From Alistipes putredinis DSM 17216 (GTDB lineage: Bacteria; Bacteroidota; Bacteroidia; Bacteroidales; Rikenellaceae), in NCBI RefSeq assembly GCF_000154465.1, contig NZ_DS499581.1:163615-227614 (forward strand): a stretch of 64,000 nt of DNA, written 5' to 3'. The position numbers and the translations under genes are program-made. Below the pieces are notes generated by a model, which made no database searches, was not told the DNA's origin, and saw only the letters and a program-made list of their open reading frames with translations. Below are positions 27,517 through 36,615 of the stretch, one piece after another. How positions within the stretch are numbered: position 1 is the first letter of the stretch; every line of letters starts with the position of its first letter.

Positions 27517-28299
27517 ATGAAAAAATACCTGTTGATTCTAACGACCCTTGCACTGTTGGGGGGGGGCTGCTCGAAAGAGGAAATCCCCGAAACGACAGAC
27601 GGGGAGGGCTCGGTCGAATTCCGGACCACGACCTGCTCCGAGGTCGATTCGCAGACGACCCGGGCGCAAACGTCCCTGCCGGACAACTGCAAGCCGTCCG
27701 GCAACAGCTTCAAGCTGGTCGTAAAAGGCAAAGAAGGCACCGCGACAGCGGAATACCTCGCCGAATACACCACGCTCAGCGAATATACGGCCCCCTTCAT
27801 GCCCAGCGGCGACTATACGGCGACGATCAGCTACGGCGATCCGCAGCAGGAGGGCAGCACGGCTTTCTGCTACCAGGGAGCGCTCGACTTTACAATACTC
27901 GCCCGCAAGACGATTCAAAAGACCATTACCGCCTCGCTCACGAACTCGGTAATCAGCCTCGAATGCGGCGAGTGGTTCAAGAAATACTATTCCGAAGCGC
28001 AATTCACCGTCCAGACCGAAGCGGGCAACAATTTCAGTTTCACCCACTCCTCGTCGCCCGATACTCCGATCTTCGTCAAGCCGGGAAGCAAACTTCTGCT
28101 CAAAGGTACGGCGGTGAAGGCGCAGAACGGCGTGAAAGTGGAATTCCCGCAGCAGCAGATCGGTGTCACGACGGCCCGCACCTGGCACAAAATCCGGATC
28201 GACGCTTCGCAGGCGGGACAGGGCAGCATCAGCATCCGACTGGACGATACGCTGACCGAAGTACCCCCGCAGGAAATCGAACTCAACCCCGAAGCATAA
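27517..28299 (+). CDS. DUF4493-like lipoprotein with G9 tract in its signal peptide
   Basis: 260 residues from the ATG at 27517 (frame open upstream inside the previous gene). Signal peptide MKKYLLILTTLALLGGGCSK with lipobox LGGGC. The body resembles DUF4493: FKLVVKGKEG, then a long stretch of beta strands around YTATISYGDPQQEG and KTIQKTITASLTNSVISLE. The codons for the lipobox glycines form nine consecutive G, so a one-base slip would frameshift the protein at codon 16. Second gene of the operon, 20 bases after the 25697 gene. Confidence 0.78.
   Translation: MKKYLLILTTLALLGGGCSKEEIPETTDGEGSVEFRTTTCSEVDSQTTRAQTSLPDNCKPSGNSFKLVVKGKEGTATAEYLAEYTTLSEYTAPFMPSGDYTATISYGDPQQEGSTAFCYQGALDFTILARKTIQKTITASLTNSVISLECGEWFKKYYSEAQFTVQTEAGNNFSFTHSSSPDTPIFVKPGSKLLLKGTAVKAQNGVKVEFPQQQIGVTTARTWHKIRIDASQAGQGSISIRLDDTLTEVPPQEIELNPEA
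27558..27566 (+). repeat. G9 homopolymer inside a lipoprotein signal peptide
   Basis: Nine consecutive G bases across codons 14-17 of the 27517 gene (TTG GGG GGG GGC). Long G runs are known slipped-strand hot spots, and in this frame a single indel abolishes the lipobox and mature protein. Confidence 0.9.
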
Positions 28300-28330
28300 C
28301 CCCGTATAAAATAAGCTAAAAACAGATCCT

Positions 28331-30127
28331 ATGAAGACTTTTACCAAATATTTGCTCTTGCCGCTCTGCTGTCTTTTCATGGCGGCGGGATGCGGAAAAG
28401 ACGATCTCCCGACGGGCGAACAACCGGAAGGACCCGGTTCGGAAACGGGTATCCTGAGCTTTGAGAACTGGGACCTGACCGTAGCGGACGACATGGAAAT
28501 TTTGCCGACGGACAACGCTCCCGGCACCTCTTCGACGCGCAGCACGGTGGACGCACCGGACGATTATATCGTAAAGATTTACAATTCGAAAAAAGAACAG
28601 GTCGGCAGCTACACCTATGCTGAAATAAAGACCACGGGCAATATCGAATTACCGCAGGACAGCTATACCGTCACGGCGGAATCGCCCAATTACGCCAGCA
28701 CACCCGACGTGGCGTGGGAAACGCCCGTCTATTACGGCGAAATTTCGGTCAACGTAATCAAAAAGCTCACGACCACGGTCAATAACCTGGTCTGCAAATT
28801 GGGAAATATCAAGGCGACGGTCGGACTTTCCGCCGATTTGGACAGCCTGTTCAAGCCGGACGACGAAACAGACAAACTCACCGTCACCCTTTCGATCCAG
28901 GACAATTCCCTGGTTTACGGACGCCCCGAAGCCACGGGCGAAACGCTCAAACCCGGTTTCTTCCGCGCAGTCGATACGGACAACACCCTGAAAATCGTCC
29001 TTTCCGGCCAATACAACAAAGCCGGCGAGGGAGAGCCAGCCTCCTACGTGCCGGTCAATTGGAGCCAGGAGATACAGAACGTCAAAGCCGGACAATGGCG
29101 CAAGATCAACATCAAGATCCTGCATGCCAGCGACGGCAACGTCCAATTCCAGGTTACGGTCGAAACATGGGTTTACGACGAGAAAATCGACGTGGATGTC
29201 ATGTCTTCGTTCTATTCTTACGGCGAAGAGGAGATTCCCGACGAAGAAATTTCGGACGAGAACTCTCCGGCAGTAACCCTCGAAAACGGGGATATCGCCC
29301 AGCCCTACCCCATCACGACCAGCATGTTCGACTTCGACGTTCAGAGCTGCTCCCCGATGATTACGGCCGTCGTAACTCCTTACCAGGGTTCGACCGTTGC
29401 CTCGCTGGAGGTTGTCTTCGATTCGGACAACGCCCAGTTCCTGGAAGCTCTCGCAACGGCCGGCTACAGCAACAACACGGTAGCCCTCTGGCCGGGCGAA
29501 AATCCGGCCGGCGACTACTGCGTAGTCAAGCAAAGCGGCTCCGATCTGCTCGTCAAGGTCAATTACAACGGTATGAAAGGATTGTACGACCACACGGGCA
29601 CCCATACCGCGAAGTTCATCGCCATCGACTCCGAAGGCCGTCGCTCCTACACGACAATGACCATCAAGGTCACCCACGACAGCGGCACCGCAGAGGGACC
29701 GAACATCTTCTGGAGCACCAATCCGGAAGGTACGGATATTGTCGATATCGACTCCCGCCACACGCTCACGGAGGAGGGTATGAACGTCTTCATCAACCTC
29801 GCCTCCGAGAGCGGAATAACCGGCCTGACGGTCGATATCATCAGCGATGCCCTCACCGCCGAAGTCCTCGAAAGCCTCGGTATCGGCTTGGAAGCGCATA
29901 TGGATCTGGTCAATCCGGCTTCCGACAAAATGGACGAAGGACTCCACTCGTTAGGGTTTAAGACCAAAGACGAAATCGTCGGACAGAAAACCCTGCAATT
30001 CGACATTTCTCAGTTTATGACGATGCTCTATGCCGTAGCTCCGGGCAACACGGACTTCAAATTGACCGCAACGGATGCTTCGGGACAGAACATCAAGTCC
30101 ATCATGCTCTATGTTCCCCAACAGTAA
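28331..30127 (+). CDS. DUF4493-like surface lipoprotein with C-terminal module shared with the 23111 protein
   Basis: 598 residues. Lipobox MAAGCGKD. N-terminal DUF4493-like region (ILSFENWDLTVADDMEILPT, YIVKIYNSKKEQVGSYTYAE), then an acidic linker (EEEIPDEEISDENSP near 300), then two beta domains. The last domain (ITGLTVDIISDALTAEVLES onward) matches the middle of the 23111 protein, so modules have been shuffled inside this cluster. Exported and lipid-anchored. Function unknown beyond a surface role. Confidence 0.75.
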   Translation: MKTFTKYLLLPLCCLFMAAGCGKDDLPTGEQPEGPGSETGILSFENWDLTVADDMEILPTDNAPGTSSTRSTVDAPDDYIVKIYNSKKEQVGSYTYAEIKTTGNIELPQDSYTVTAESPNYASTPDVAWETPVYYGEISVNVIKKLTTTVNNLVCKLGNIKATVGLSADLDSLFKPDDETDKLTVTLSIQDNSLVYGRPEATGETLKPGFFRAVDTDNTLKIVLSGQYNKAGEGEPASYVPVNWSQEIQNVKAGQWRKINIKILHASDGNVQFQVTVETWVYDEKIDVDVMSSFYSYGEEEIPDEEISDENSPAVTLENGDIAQPYPITTSMFDFDVQSCSPMITAVVTPYQGSTVASLEVVFDSDNAQFLEALATAGYSNNTVALWPGENPAGDYCVVKQSGSDLLVKVNYNGMKGLYDHTGTHTAKFIAIDSEGRRSYTTMTIKVTHDSGTAEGPNIFWSTNPEGTDIVDIDSRHTLTEEGMNVFINLASESGITGLTVDIISDALTAEVLESLGIGLEAHMDLVNPASDKMDEGLHSLGFKTKDEIVGQKTLQFDISQFMTMLYAVAPGNTDFKLTATDASGQNIKSIMLYVPQQ

Positions 30128-30139
30128 ACCGAAACAGTG

Positions 30140-32230
30140 ATGAAAAAGATTCTTAAATATATTTCGCTGCTTGCAGGCGTGGCCTTCCTGACCGCAGCCT
30201 GCTCGCAGAGCGACATCGACGGCAACGCCTCGGAAGAGATGGGAACCCTGCGCCTGAGCGTCAATATCGGCGGCTCGCGTGCCGACGCATACAACGCTCT
30301 GGATCGGAGTATCATGCGCGTCTATAAGATCGAAAACGGAGAAGAGAAGCTGATCCGCAAATACCAGCCGGCTACGGAAGCTCCGGGTGATTTCTACCTG
30401 GTGGCAGGGTCCTACCGTATCAAAGTGGAAGCAGGGGACCAGAGCCAGGCGACCTTCACCAACAAGAGTTATTACGGCGAATTGGACGTCGATATCGAAC
30501 CCCAACAGACCGTCCTCAAAGAGGTAGTCTGCCCAACCACCAACATCGGCGTCAAAGTCGTCTTCGATCAGACGATTCTGGACAAAATGGATCCGGGATT
30601 CAAGGCTTACGTCAGCGCCATCGACACCTTCTCCAAAACGGAAGCTGAAAACGGCTCGGTACCGACGCTCAAATACACCGAGAACGCAACGGGTTATTAC
30701 CTGCTGCCCGAAGATGTTCACAACCTGAGTTGGGGCTTTTACAGCTCGAGCACGGAGTTGGGTAGCGTTTCTAAAACCGGAGTCATTCCGACACCCGAAA
30801 GCGGCAATCTTTATACGCTGACATTCAAGTATTCGAAGACTCCGAACGGTTACCTGGGCATCACCGTACAGGTCGATCAGGACGGAGAGATCCACGAAGA
30901 TCCCTTCATCTTCAGCCCGCAGCCGACGATCAAGGGCGACGGATTCGACATCAACTCGGTAATCGGATTCAACACGGACGACATTTCGTTCGCAGTATCC
31001 TCGGTACAGGCGCTTTCGGGCATCTCCATCAAGGCCAACGACGAAACGATCCAGGTGTTGAGCGACGGCGCGCTGCTTCCGGAAGCCGCAGCCAAAGGCA
31101 TCAGCTACACCAAGACCGACGACAACAGCGGCAAACTCTCCCTCGGCGGAACCTTCTTCTCCACGTTCGCCGGCGGCATTCACGAAGTAGAATTTACGAT
31201 GACCGACGTCGCACAAGCCGAAGGTACGGGCAAAGCCCGCATCGCAACACCCGGACTCACCGACCTGGCGGTGTACGACCTCTGGCTCAATACGGCCGAT
31301 TTTCAGGTAATCGTCACCGATCCGGCGCTCACCAACGTCAAAGTACGTTACCGCGAACGCGAACGCCTGGCGGAGTCGCCTGCCTTCGGTGAGTGGAAGA
31401 CCGTAACCGCCGTTGCGGGTGCCGACTATACCTATACGGCACAAGCCATCGACTTCGCCGCAGACCGCGATTACGAATACCAGTTGCTCATCAACGATGC
31501 GGAAACGGGCGAGATACACAATTTCTCGGCCGCAACGGGCATTCAGCTTCCCAATGCGGGATTCGAAACCTGGACGAACAGCAAAACCTGGTACCCCTGC
31601 TCGGCGGACGAAATCGGCTCGAACGGCATGGGTACAGGCTATACCGGATTCTGGGGTACGGGTAACCCCGGTGCCAATGCCGCCGGTATCGTGGTGACCG
31701 AACCCGCAGACGATCCCCGTCCGGGATCGACCGGGAGCAAGTCCGCCCTGCTCAAGACCCAGAGCGCTTTCGGCGTAATCGCTGCCGGCAACCTCTTCAT
31801 CGGAGCCTTCGGCGGTGTTCACAACATCACCAAAGGCGATGTGTATATGGGTCGTCCGTTCACCTTCAACGCCCGTCCCAAAGCGATCACATTCTGGTAC
31901 AAAGGGACGGTCGGGTCCGGCGACAAGGCCCGCTTCTTCGTCTGCATGGGCAAATGGAGCTCCTACCACAAGATCGACACGAACGACCAGAGCACCTTCT
32001 TCGATCCTTCCCAGGAAAGCCTGCCCGAAGGCCCCATCTACGGCCACGGGGACTGGCTCAACGATACCTCCCAAAGCGATTGGAAAAAGATCGTAATTCC
32101 CATCAAATACCGCAGTGATGAAAAGCCCAATTACCTGATGGTAACAGCCTCGGCGAGCTACTGCGGTGACTACATGGAAGGGAACAAGGAGAGCAGAATG
32201 TATATCGACGACATCGAATTTGTATATTGA
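30140..32230 (+). CDS. DUF4493-like lipoprotein with C-terminal PCMD domain
   Basis: 696 residues from the ATG at 30140; a GTG one codon earlier (30137) is less likely. Lipobox LTAACSQS. DUF4493-like N-terminus (GTLRLSVNIGGSRADAYNA, VYKIENGEEKLIRKY), a middle domain, an Fn3-like stretch, and a C-terminal PCMD domain with AAGNLFIGAFGG and the ending IDDIEFVY. It combines the two module types found separately in neighbouring genes. Twelve bases after the previous gene and five before the next. Confidence 0.8.
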   Translation: MKKILKYISLLAGVAFLTAACSQSDIDGNASEEMGTLRLSVNIGGSRADAYNALDRSIMRVYKIENGEEKLIRKYQPATEAPGDFYLVAGSYRIKVEAGDQSQATFTNKSYYGELDVDIEPQQTVLKEVVCPTTNIGVKVVFDQTILDKMDPGFKAYVSAIDTFSKTEAENGSVPTLKYTENATGYYLLPEDVHNLSWGFYSSSTELGSVSKTGVIPTPESGNLYTLTFKYSKTPNGYLGITVQVDQDGEIHEDPFIFSPQPTIKGDGFDINSVIGFNTDDISFAVSSVQALSGISIKANDETIQVLSDGALLPEAAAKGISYTKTDDNSGKLSLGGTFFSTFAGGIHEVEFTMTDVAQAEGTGKARIATPGLTDLAVYDLWLNTADFQVIVTDPALTNVKVRYRERERLAESPAFGEWKTVTAVAGADYTYTAQAIDFAADRDYEYQLLINDAETGEIHNFSAATGIQLPNAGFETWTNSKTWYPCSADEIGSNGMGTGYTGFWGTGNPGANAAGIVVTEPADDPRPGSTGSKSALLKTQSAFGVIAAGNLFIGAFGGVHNITKGDVYMGRPFTFNARPKAITFWYKGTVGSGDKARFFVCMGKWSSYHKIDTNDQSTFFDPSQESLPEGPIYGHGDWLNDTSQSDWKKIVIPIKYRSDEKPNYLMVTASASYCGDYMEGNKESRMYIDDIEFVY

Positions 32231-32235
32231 TTTTC

Positions 32236-33132
32236 ATGCGAGGAACCGTCGCCATCCTGACACTGACACTGTCACTGTGTCTATGTTTTGCAAGCAATCA
32301 ATCGCAGGCCGCTCCGGGACCTGCGATTGATTCGGCAATACCGCAACCCGATTCTTCGGAAACCGTGAACACGGGCTCCGAAAGCCCTCGGCCCGAACAT
32401 CCGCTTCGGACCGATGCACAATCGCCTGCTCCGATGGAATCCGCCCCGGAGCGTAAGGCCGATCCTCGCGCAGAACGGGGCCTGACTTCCATGTCCAACC
32501 AGTTCGTCCCCCGGGGACAATGGATTTTCGGAGCCTCCGCCTCCTACTCTACCCACACGAACAAAGATTACACGTTTCTGGTAATCGAAGATATCAACTC
32601 AGACGGCTACACCTTCAAAGTCACCCCCCTGATCGCCTACGCGATCCGGGACAACATGGCTATCGGCGTCAAATTCATCTATTCCCGCTCATTGCTCCGC
32701 ATAGATAGCGGCAGCATCAAACTGGGCAGCGACATCGACCTCGGTGTCGATTTCTACAACGCACTGCAACACAACTACTCCGGAGCTTTCATCTGGCGTC
32801 AGTACATCCCTCTGGGACAAAACAAGCGCTTCGCCCTGTTCAACGAAACCAGCCTGACATTGGGCGGCGGCCAGTCCCGGTTCGCTGCGGACTCCCCGAT
32901 CCGGGGCACTTACGAAACCAATTTCTCCGCCTCGATCGGCATATCGCCCGGCCTGGTAGCCTTCGCCACCAACAACGTAGCTTTCGAAGTCAATGTCGGC
33001 GTAATGGGTCTTTCCTACACCCGGACACGCCAGGTACACAACCAGGTAACCGTCGGAAAGCGAACTTCGAGCCTGATGAATTTCAAAGTCAATATCCTGT
33101 CGATCGGGCTGGGTATATCTCTCTATCTATAA
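32236..33132 (+). CDS. Outer-membrane beta-barrel protein, cluster copy 1
   Basis: 298 residues. Signal peptide (LTLSLCLCFASNQSQA), a Pro/Ser-rich linker to about residue 75, then an amphipathic beta-barrel from about FVPRGQWIFGASASYSTH to the C-terminal GLGISLYL. Paralogous to the next gene: both have a variable N-terminus, TPLIAYAIRDNMAIGVKF-type strands and a similar end. The ATG at 32236 is chosen over a TTG nine bases earlier because it begins the signal peptide. It may anchor or export the neighbouring lipoproteins, which is inference from position. Confidence 0.8.
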   Translation: MRGTVAILTLTLSLCLCFASNQSQAAPGPAIDSAIPQPDSSETVNTGSESPRPEHPLRTDAQSPAPMESAPERKADPRAERGLTSMSNQFVPRGQWIFGASASYSTHTNKDYTFLVIEDINSDGYTFKVTPLIAYAIRDNMAIGVKFIYSRSLLRIDSGSIKLGSDIDLGVDFYNALQHNYSGAFIWRQYIPLGQNKRFALFNETSLTLGGGQSRFAADSPIRGTYETNFSASIGISPGLVAFATNNVAFEVNVGVMGLSYTRTRQVHNQVTVGKRTSSLMNFKVNILSIGLGISLYL

Positions 33133-33144
33133 CGCGGAAATACG

Positions 33145-34107
33145 ATGAAACGACTGATTTTTACCATACTGATAGCCGTCGCAACGGTTTCCATGCTCCG
33201 AGCCCAGGAACCGACATCCCTGGAGGCAATTCCGTCTTCCCGCTTGCAGGACAGCCTCTACGCCACTCCGGTTCCGACGACCGTCCCTGTCATCGAGGAA
33301 CTTCCGGCCCCGACGTTCTACGCCGATCTGAGCGACTCGTCCGCATCGATGCCGACCTCGGTTTCCCCGGTACGTCGGAAACAACGATTCCTGCCGATGA
33401 AACGGAGAATCGACCGTGAAATCAACAAAATCAAATTCGCCTATGCAGGTGAAATCGCCCTGGGCCTCACCGTATCTTACGGCACCCTCTCAAGCGACGA
33501 CACGGACTACCTGCTGATCCTGGACAACCTGAATCTGAACGGCAGTATCTTCACCATCAACCCCTCTGTAGGCTACTTCTTCAAGGACAACATGTCGGCC
33601 GGCGTCCGTTTCGGATACACCAACATCAACGGAACGCTGGACACGGGCAATTTCAATCTGGGAGAGCAAAACGACGTCAATCTGGCCTTCAAAAACCTCC
33701 ACCTGCAAAGCAGTGCACTGTCGGTCGGCCTCTATTTCCGCTCCTATGCGGGATTGGACAGCAAAGGACACTTCGGGCTTTTCGGTGAAGTAGATCTTTC
33801 GATGAAGACCGGTAATTCGGAGTTTACCTACGAAACCGAAGGCACCCTCAGAAGCACGTTCAGCGACGACCTGAAACTGTCGCTCGGGTTCAATCCGGGT
33901 CTGGCGGTTTACATCTTCCCGAACGTGTGCAGCACCGTTTCCTTCGGGCTGGGAGGTATCGAATACACCAAGATCAAGCAGAAAGATGCCAACGGCAACG
34001 AAATCGGCCAACGAACAGCTTCGAAAATGCGGTTCCGCCTCAACCTGCTCAATATCCGCATCGGCGTTACCGTTCATCTATGGAACAAGAAAGCCAACAA
34101 AGCATGA
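33145..34107 (+). CDS. Outer-membrane beta-barrel protein, cluster copy 2
   Basis: 320 residues. Signal peptide (ending VSMLRAQ), a Ser/Pro-rich linker to about 75, then a barrel starting near KIKFAYAGEIALGLTVSYG and ending IRIGVTVHLW plus a basic tail (NKKANKA). Paralogue of the 32236 protein, with matching VGYFFKDNMSAGVRFGYT-type strands, so a tandem duplication is likely. The stop codon overlaps the next start by 4 bases (ATGA), coupling it to the last lipoprotein of the operon. Confidence 0.8.
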   Translation: MKRLIFTILIAVATVSMLRAQEPTSLEAIPSSRLQDSLYATPVPTTVPVIEELPAPTFYADLSDSSASMPTSVSPVRRKQRFLPMKRRIDREINKIKFAYAGEIALGLTVSYGTLSSDDTDYLLILDNLNLNGSIFTINPSVGYFFKDNMSAGVRFGYTNINGTLDTGNFNLGEQNDVNLAFKNLHLQSSALSVGLYFRSYAGLDSKGHFGLFGEVDLSMKTGNSEFTYETEGTLRSTFSDDLKLSLGFNPGLAVYIFPNVCSTVSFGLGGIEYTKIKQKDANGNEIGQRTASKMRFRLNLLNIRIGVTVHLWNKKANKA

Positions 34108-35750
34108 TGAAACATTTCCGGCATATCCTTATCGGCACACTCCTGCTGCTGACCTCCTGCATCGAGAACTCAATTCCATATCCGGTCGTCACGCTGCAAA
34201 TCCTCGGTGTCGAAGGCGAAGGCTTCACCTGTTCGCCCGAAGATATCAACACCCAGGAGCGGATCGTCACGCTCCATCTGGACGAACAAACCGACATATC
34301 CAACGTGAAGATAGACAAAATATCGGTCACTGAAAATGCCCGGTCTTCGAAACCCCTTTCGGGGACATTCGACCTGCGGACTCCGCTCTACCTCACCCTT
34401 TCGTTTTATCAGGATTACGAATGGACGATCGTAGCGGACCAGCAGATCGAACGTTATTTCGAAGTGGAATCGCAGATCGGCGCTGCGGAAATCGACGTCG
34501 ATCAACTTACGGCGAAAGCATACGTTCCGGAAGGGACCGATTTGAGCGATCTCAAGGTCACGCGGCTGAAACTCGGTCCGGCAGACATCACCACGATGAC
34601 ACCTCCGATCGACGAGCTGACTTCGTTCGAATCGGTCCGCTACGTTTACGTCGCTTACCACGACTTCGAAGAGAAATGGTCGCTTTACGTCGAAGCTACC
34701 GATACCAAGGTACGCTTCACGCAGGTCGATGCCTGGAGCGGGGTCATCTGGGCCTATGCCGAAGGCAACAGCGCGGACGAACTGGGATTCCGTTATCGCA
34801 AGACCGGCGACGAGGCGTGGACCGAAGTCGATAAGGAGCAAATCAACATCTCGGGCGGTGCATTCGACACCTGTATCACGGGACTTACCCCGGAAACCCA
34901 ATACGAAGTAGTCGCCTACTCCGGCAGCAACGAAACGGAAGTAGCAAGCGTCACGACCGAAGCAGCACCACAACTCCCGAACGGAGGTTTCGAAGAGTGG
35001 GAAACGATCGACAAAGTCGTCTATCCCTACCTGGCCGACGGCATTCACTTCTGGAATTCAGGCAACAAAGGCGCCAGCATCGGCAACGCTACTCCGACCG
35101 ACAAGACGACGGACGTGCGTCCCGGCACATCGGGCATCTATGCCGCACAGCTTTCGTCGAAGCTCGCAGGTCTGGTCGGCGTTTACAAATTGGCCGCCGG
35201 CAATCTCTTTACAGGCATATTCTACGGAATCCGAAATCTCACGCACGGTATCGTCTGCTTCGGACAACCTTTCGAAGCCCGTCCGACGGCTCTGCACGGC
35301 TGGTTCAAATACAACCAGGGAATGCTGACCAACGTGGGCAGCACCCAGCCGCCGGGGATGAACCTCAAGGTCGGCGATCCCGACAACGGCATGATCTACA
35401 TCGCCGTCGGCACCTGGACCCCGGAAGAGTACGGCATCTCGCAGGGAGAACAGTTCGGATCGGCCGAAAACCCGATTGCGATCGACACCCGCAACCCCAG
35501 TTCGTTCTTCGATCCGACGAGTCCGGCCGTAATCGGCTACGGACAACTGCCGCTCACCGCCAGCTACTCCGAATGGCAGGAGTTTACCATACCGCTGAAG
35601 TACGTGGCGACAGACCGCAAACCGACCCATATCGTCGTCGTCTGCTCGGCTTCCCGTTGGGGCGACTATTTCATCGGAAGCACCTCGAGCGTGCTCGTCG
35701 TCGATGACCTCGAACTGATTTACGACCGGCTGGACAAAACCGGTGAATAG
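34104..35750 (+). CDS. PCMD-domain lipoprotein
   Basis: 548 residues from the ATG at 34104; a second ATG follows directly at 34107. Lipobox LLLTSCIEN. The N-terminal part (IPYPVVTLQILGVEGEGF, VTLHLDEQTDISNVKI) is typical of long Bacteroides PCMD proteins, then an Fn3-like segment (about 215-290, GLTPETQYEVVAYSG), then the PCMD domain with NGGFEEW, KLAAGNLFTGIFYG and a closing VVDDLELIY. Last gene of the operon. The third PCMD protein in 13 kb. Confidence 0.83.
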   Translation: MMKHFRHILIGTLLLLTSCIENSIPYPVVTLQILGVEGEGFTCSPEDINTQERIVTLHLDEQTDISNVKIDKISVTENARSSKPLSGTFDLRTPLYLTLSFYQDYEWTIVADQQIERYFEVESQIGAAEIDVDQLTAKAYVPEGTDLSDLKVTRLKLGPADITTMTPPIDELTSFESVRYVYVAYHDFEEKWSLYVEATDTKVRFTQVDAWSGVIWAYAEGNSADELGFRYRKTGDEAWTEVDKEQINISGGAFDTCITGLTPETQYEVVAYSGSNETEVASVTTEAAPQLPNGGFEEWETIDKVVYPYLADGIHFWNSGNKGASIGNATPTDKTTDVRPGTSGIYAAQLSSKLAGLVGVYKLAAGNLFTGIFYGIRNLTHGIVCFGQPFEARPTALHGWFKYNQGMLTNVGSTQPPGMNLKVGDPDNGMIYIAVGTWTPEEYGISQGEQFGSAENPIAIDTRNPSSFFDPTSPAVIGYGQLPLTASYSEWQEFTIPLKYVATDRKPTHIVVVCSASRWGDYFIGSTSSVLVVDDLELIYDRLDKTGE

Positions 35751-35830
35751 GTATATTCGCCGTCAGACTATCCCTCCGATCGGATACGAACGACGAAAAC
35801 CAAACGCTGAATCCGCAGCGCTTTCCAACA

Positions 35831-35860
35831 AAAAAGCAGGGAATCACTCCCTGCTTTTTT
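35831..35860. terminator. Bidirectional terminator between the surface operon and the lytic transglycosylase
   Basis: Stem AAAAAGCAGGGA / TCCCTGCTTTTT, loop ATCAC, with T runs on both strands. It closes the plus-strand surface operon and the minus-strand transglycosylase unit. Confidence 0.93.
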
Positions 35861-35898
35861 GTTCTGTTATCGGACTTACCCTCTCGGCGCCCTCCGGA

Positions 35899-36573
35899 TC
35901 AGAGCTGCGCGATCCGGCAATACTTATTATAACGATTCATTACGTCCTGCACGAAAGCCCGCGTCTGACGGTAGCCGGTAAATTTGCCGCACTTCACGAC
36001 CTCGTGCTGGTAATAGGCGGGATCGGACTTGAGTTCCAGGTAGCGGAGCACCACCTCCCAGGAATTGGGGTCTTCGCCGTTCACACGGGCCAGCCGCCGG
36101 GCATCATTGACATGACCGATTCCACCGTTGTAGCAGGCCAGGATCAGGCTCATTCGGTCTTTCTCGGAAATTCCCGCCGGCAGGTCGAGCGTCGAATCGA
36201 TCCGATTCCACACTTTATTGGCCAGCAATACATTGGTTTCCGGATCGAGCAAGGCTTCTTCCGAGGCTACGTCGAACTGCCGGGCCACTGCAGGCATGAT
36301 CTGCATCAGCCCCCTCGCTCCACGGCGGGAAACTATATCGGCTTTGAAACGCGACTCGTGATAGGCAATAGCACTCATCAGGCGCCAGTCGTTCCCCTCC
36401 CGCTCGCTGATATTCCGAATTACGTGATCGTAAGGAGAGATCACATACCGGGCTTCCATTTTCTCCTCCAGGGTAATCCCCGCTTCGGACGACGTCGAAA
36501 AATCGGCGTTGAATCCGTAAAAAGTGGTCTGTAATGTTAAAAATACGAAAATTAAACAGGTTTTCTTTAACAT
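35899..36573 (-). CDS. Lytic murein transglycosylase (MltF/Slt-like)
   Basis: Cleaves the MurNAc-GlcNAc bond of peptidoglycan with anhydro-ring formation. 224 residues with an N-terminal hydrophobic signal and a single SLT (goose-lysozyme-like) domain: catalytic Glu in AYHESRFKADIV, the GARGLMQIMPAVA motif, and LACYNGGIGHV. Much shorter than Slt70, with only the catalytic domain. Located 42 bases after the putative porin and probably read through from it. Confidence 0.92.
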   Translation of the reverse strand: MLKKTCLIFVFLTLQTTFYGFNADFSTSSEAGITLEEKMEARYVISPYDHVIRNISEREGNDWRLMSAIAYHESRFKADIVSRRGARGLMQIMPAVARQFDVASEEALLDPETNVLLANKVWNRIDSTLDLPAGISEKDRMSLILACYNGGIGHVNDARRLARVNGEDPNSWEVVLRYLELKSDPAYYQHEVVKCGKFTGYRQTRAFVQDVMNRYNKYCRIAQL

Positions 36574-36615
36574 AAAACTTGCTTTTGCAGGCAGCTTCCT
36601 GTGCCGTACAGTACG

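Noticed and set aside
29951..32074. 707-codon open frame on the minus strand
   Set aside because: It is the shadow of the 30140 lipoprotein gene and neighbour; the plus-strand frames have signal peptides and known domains.
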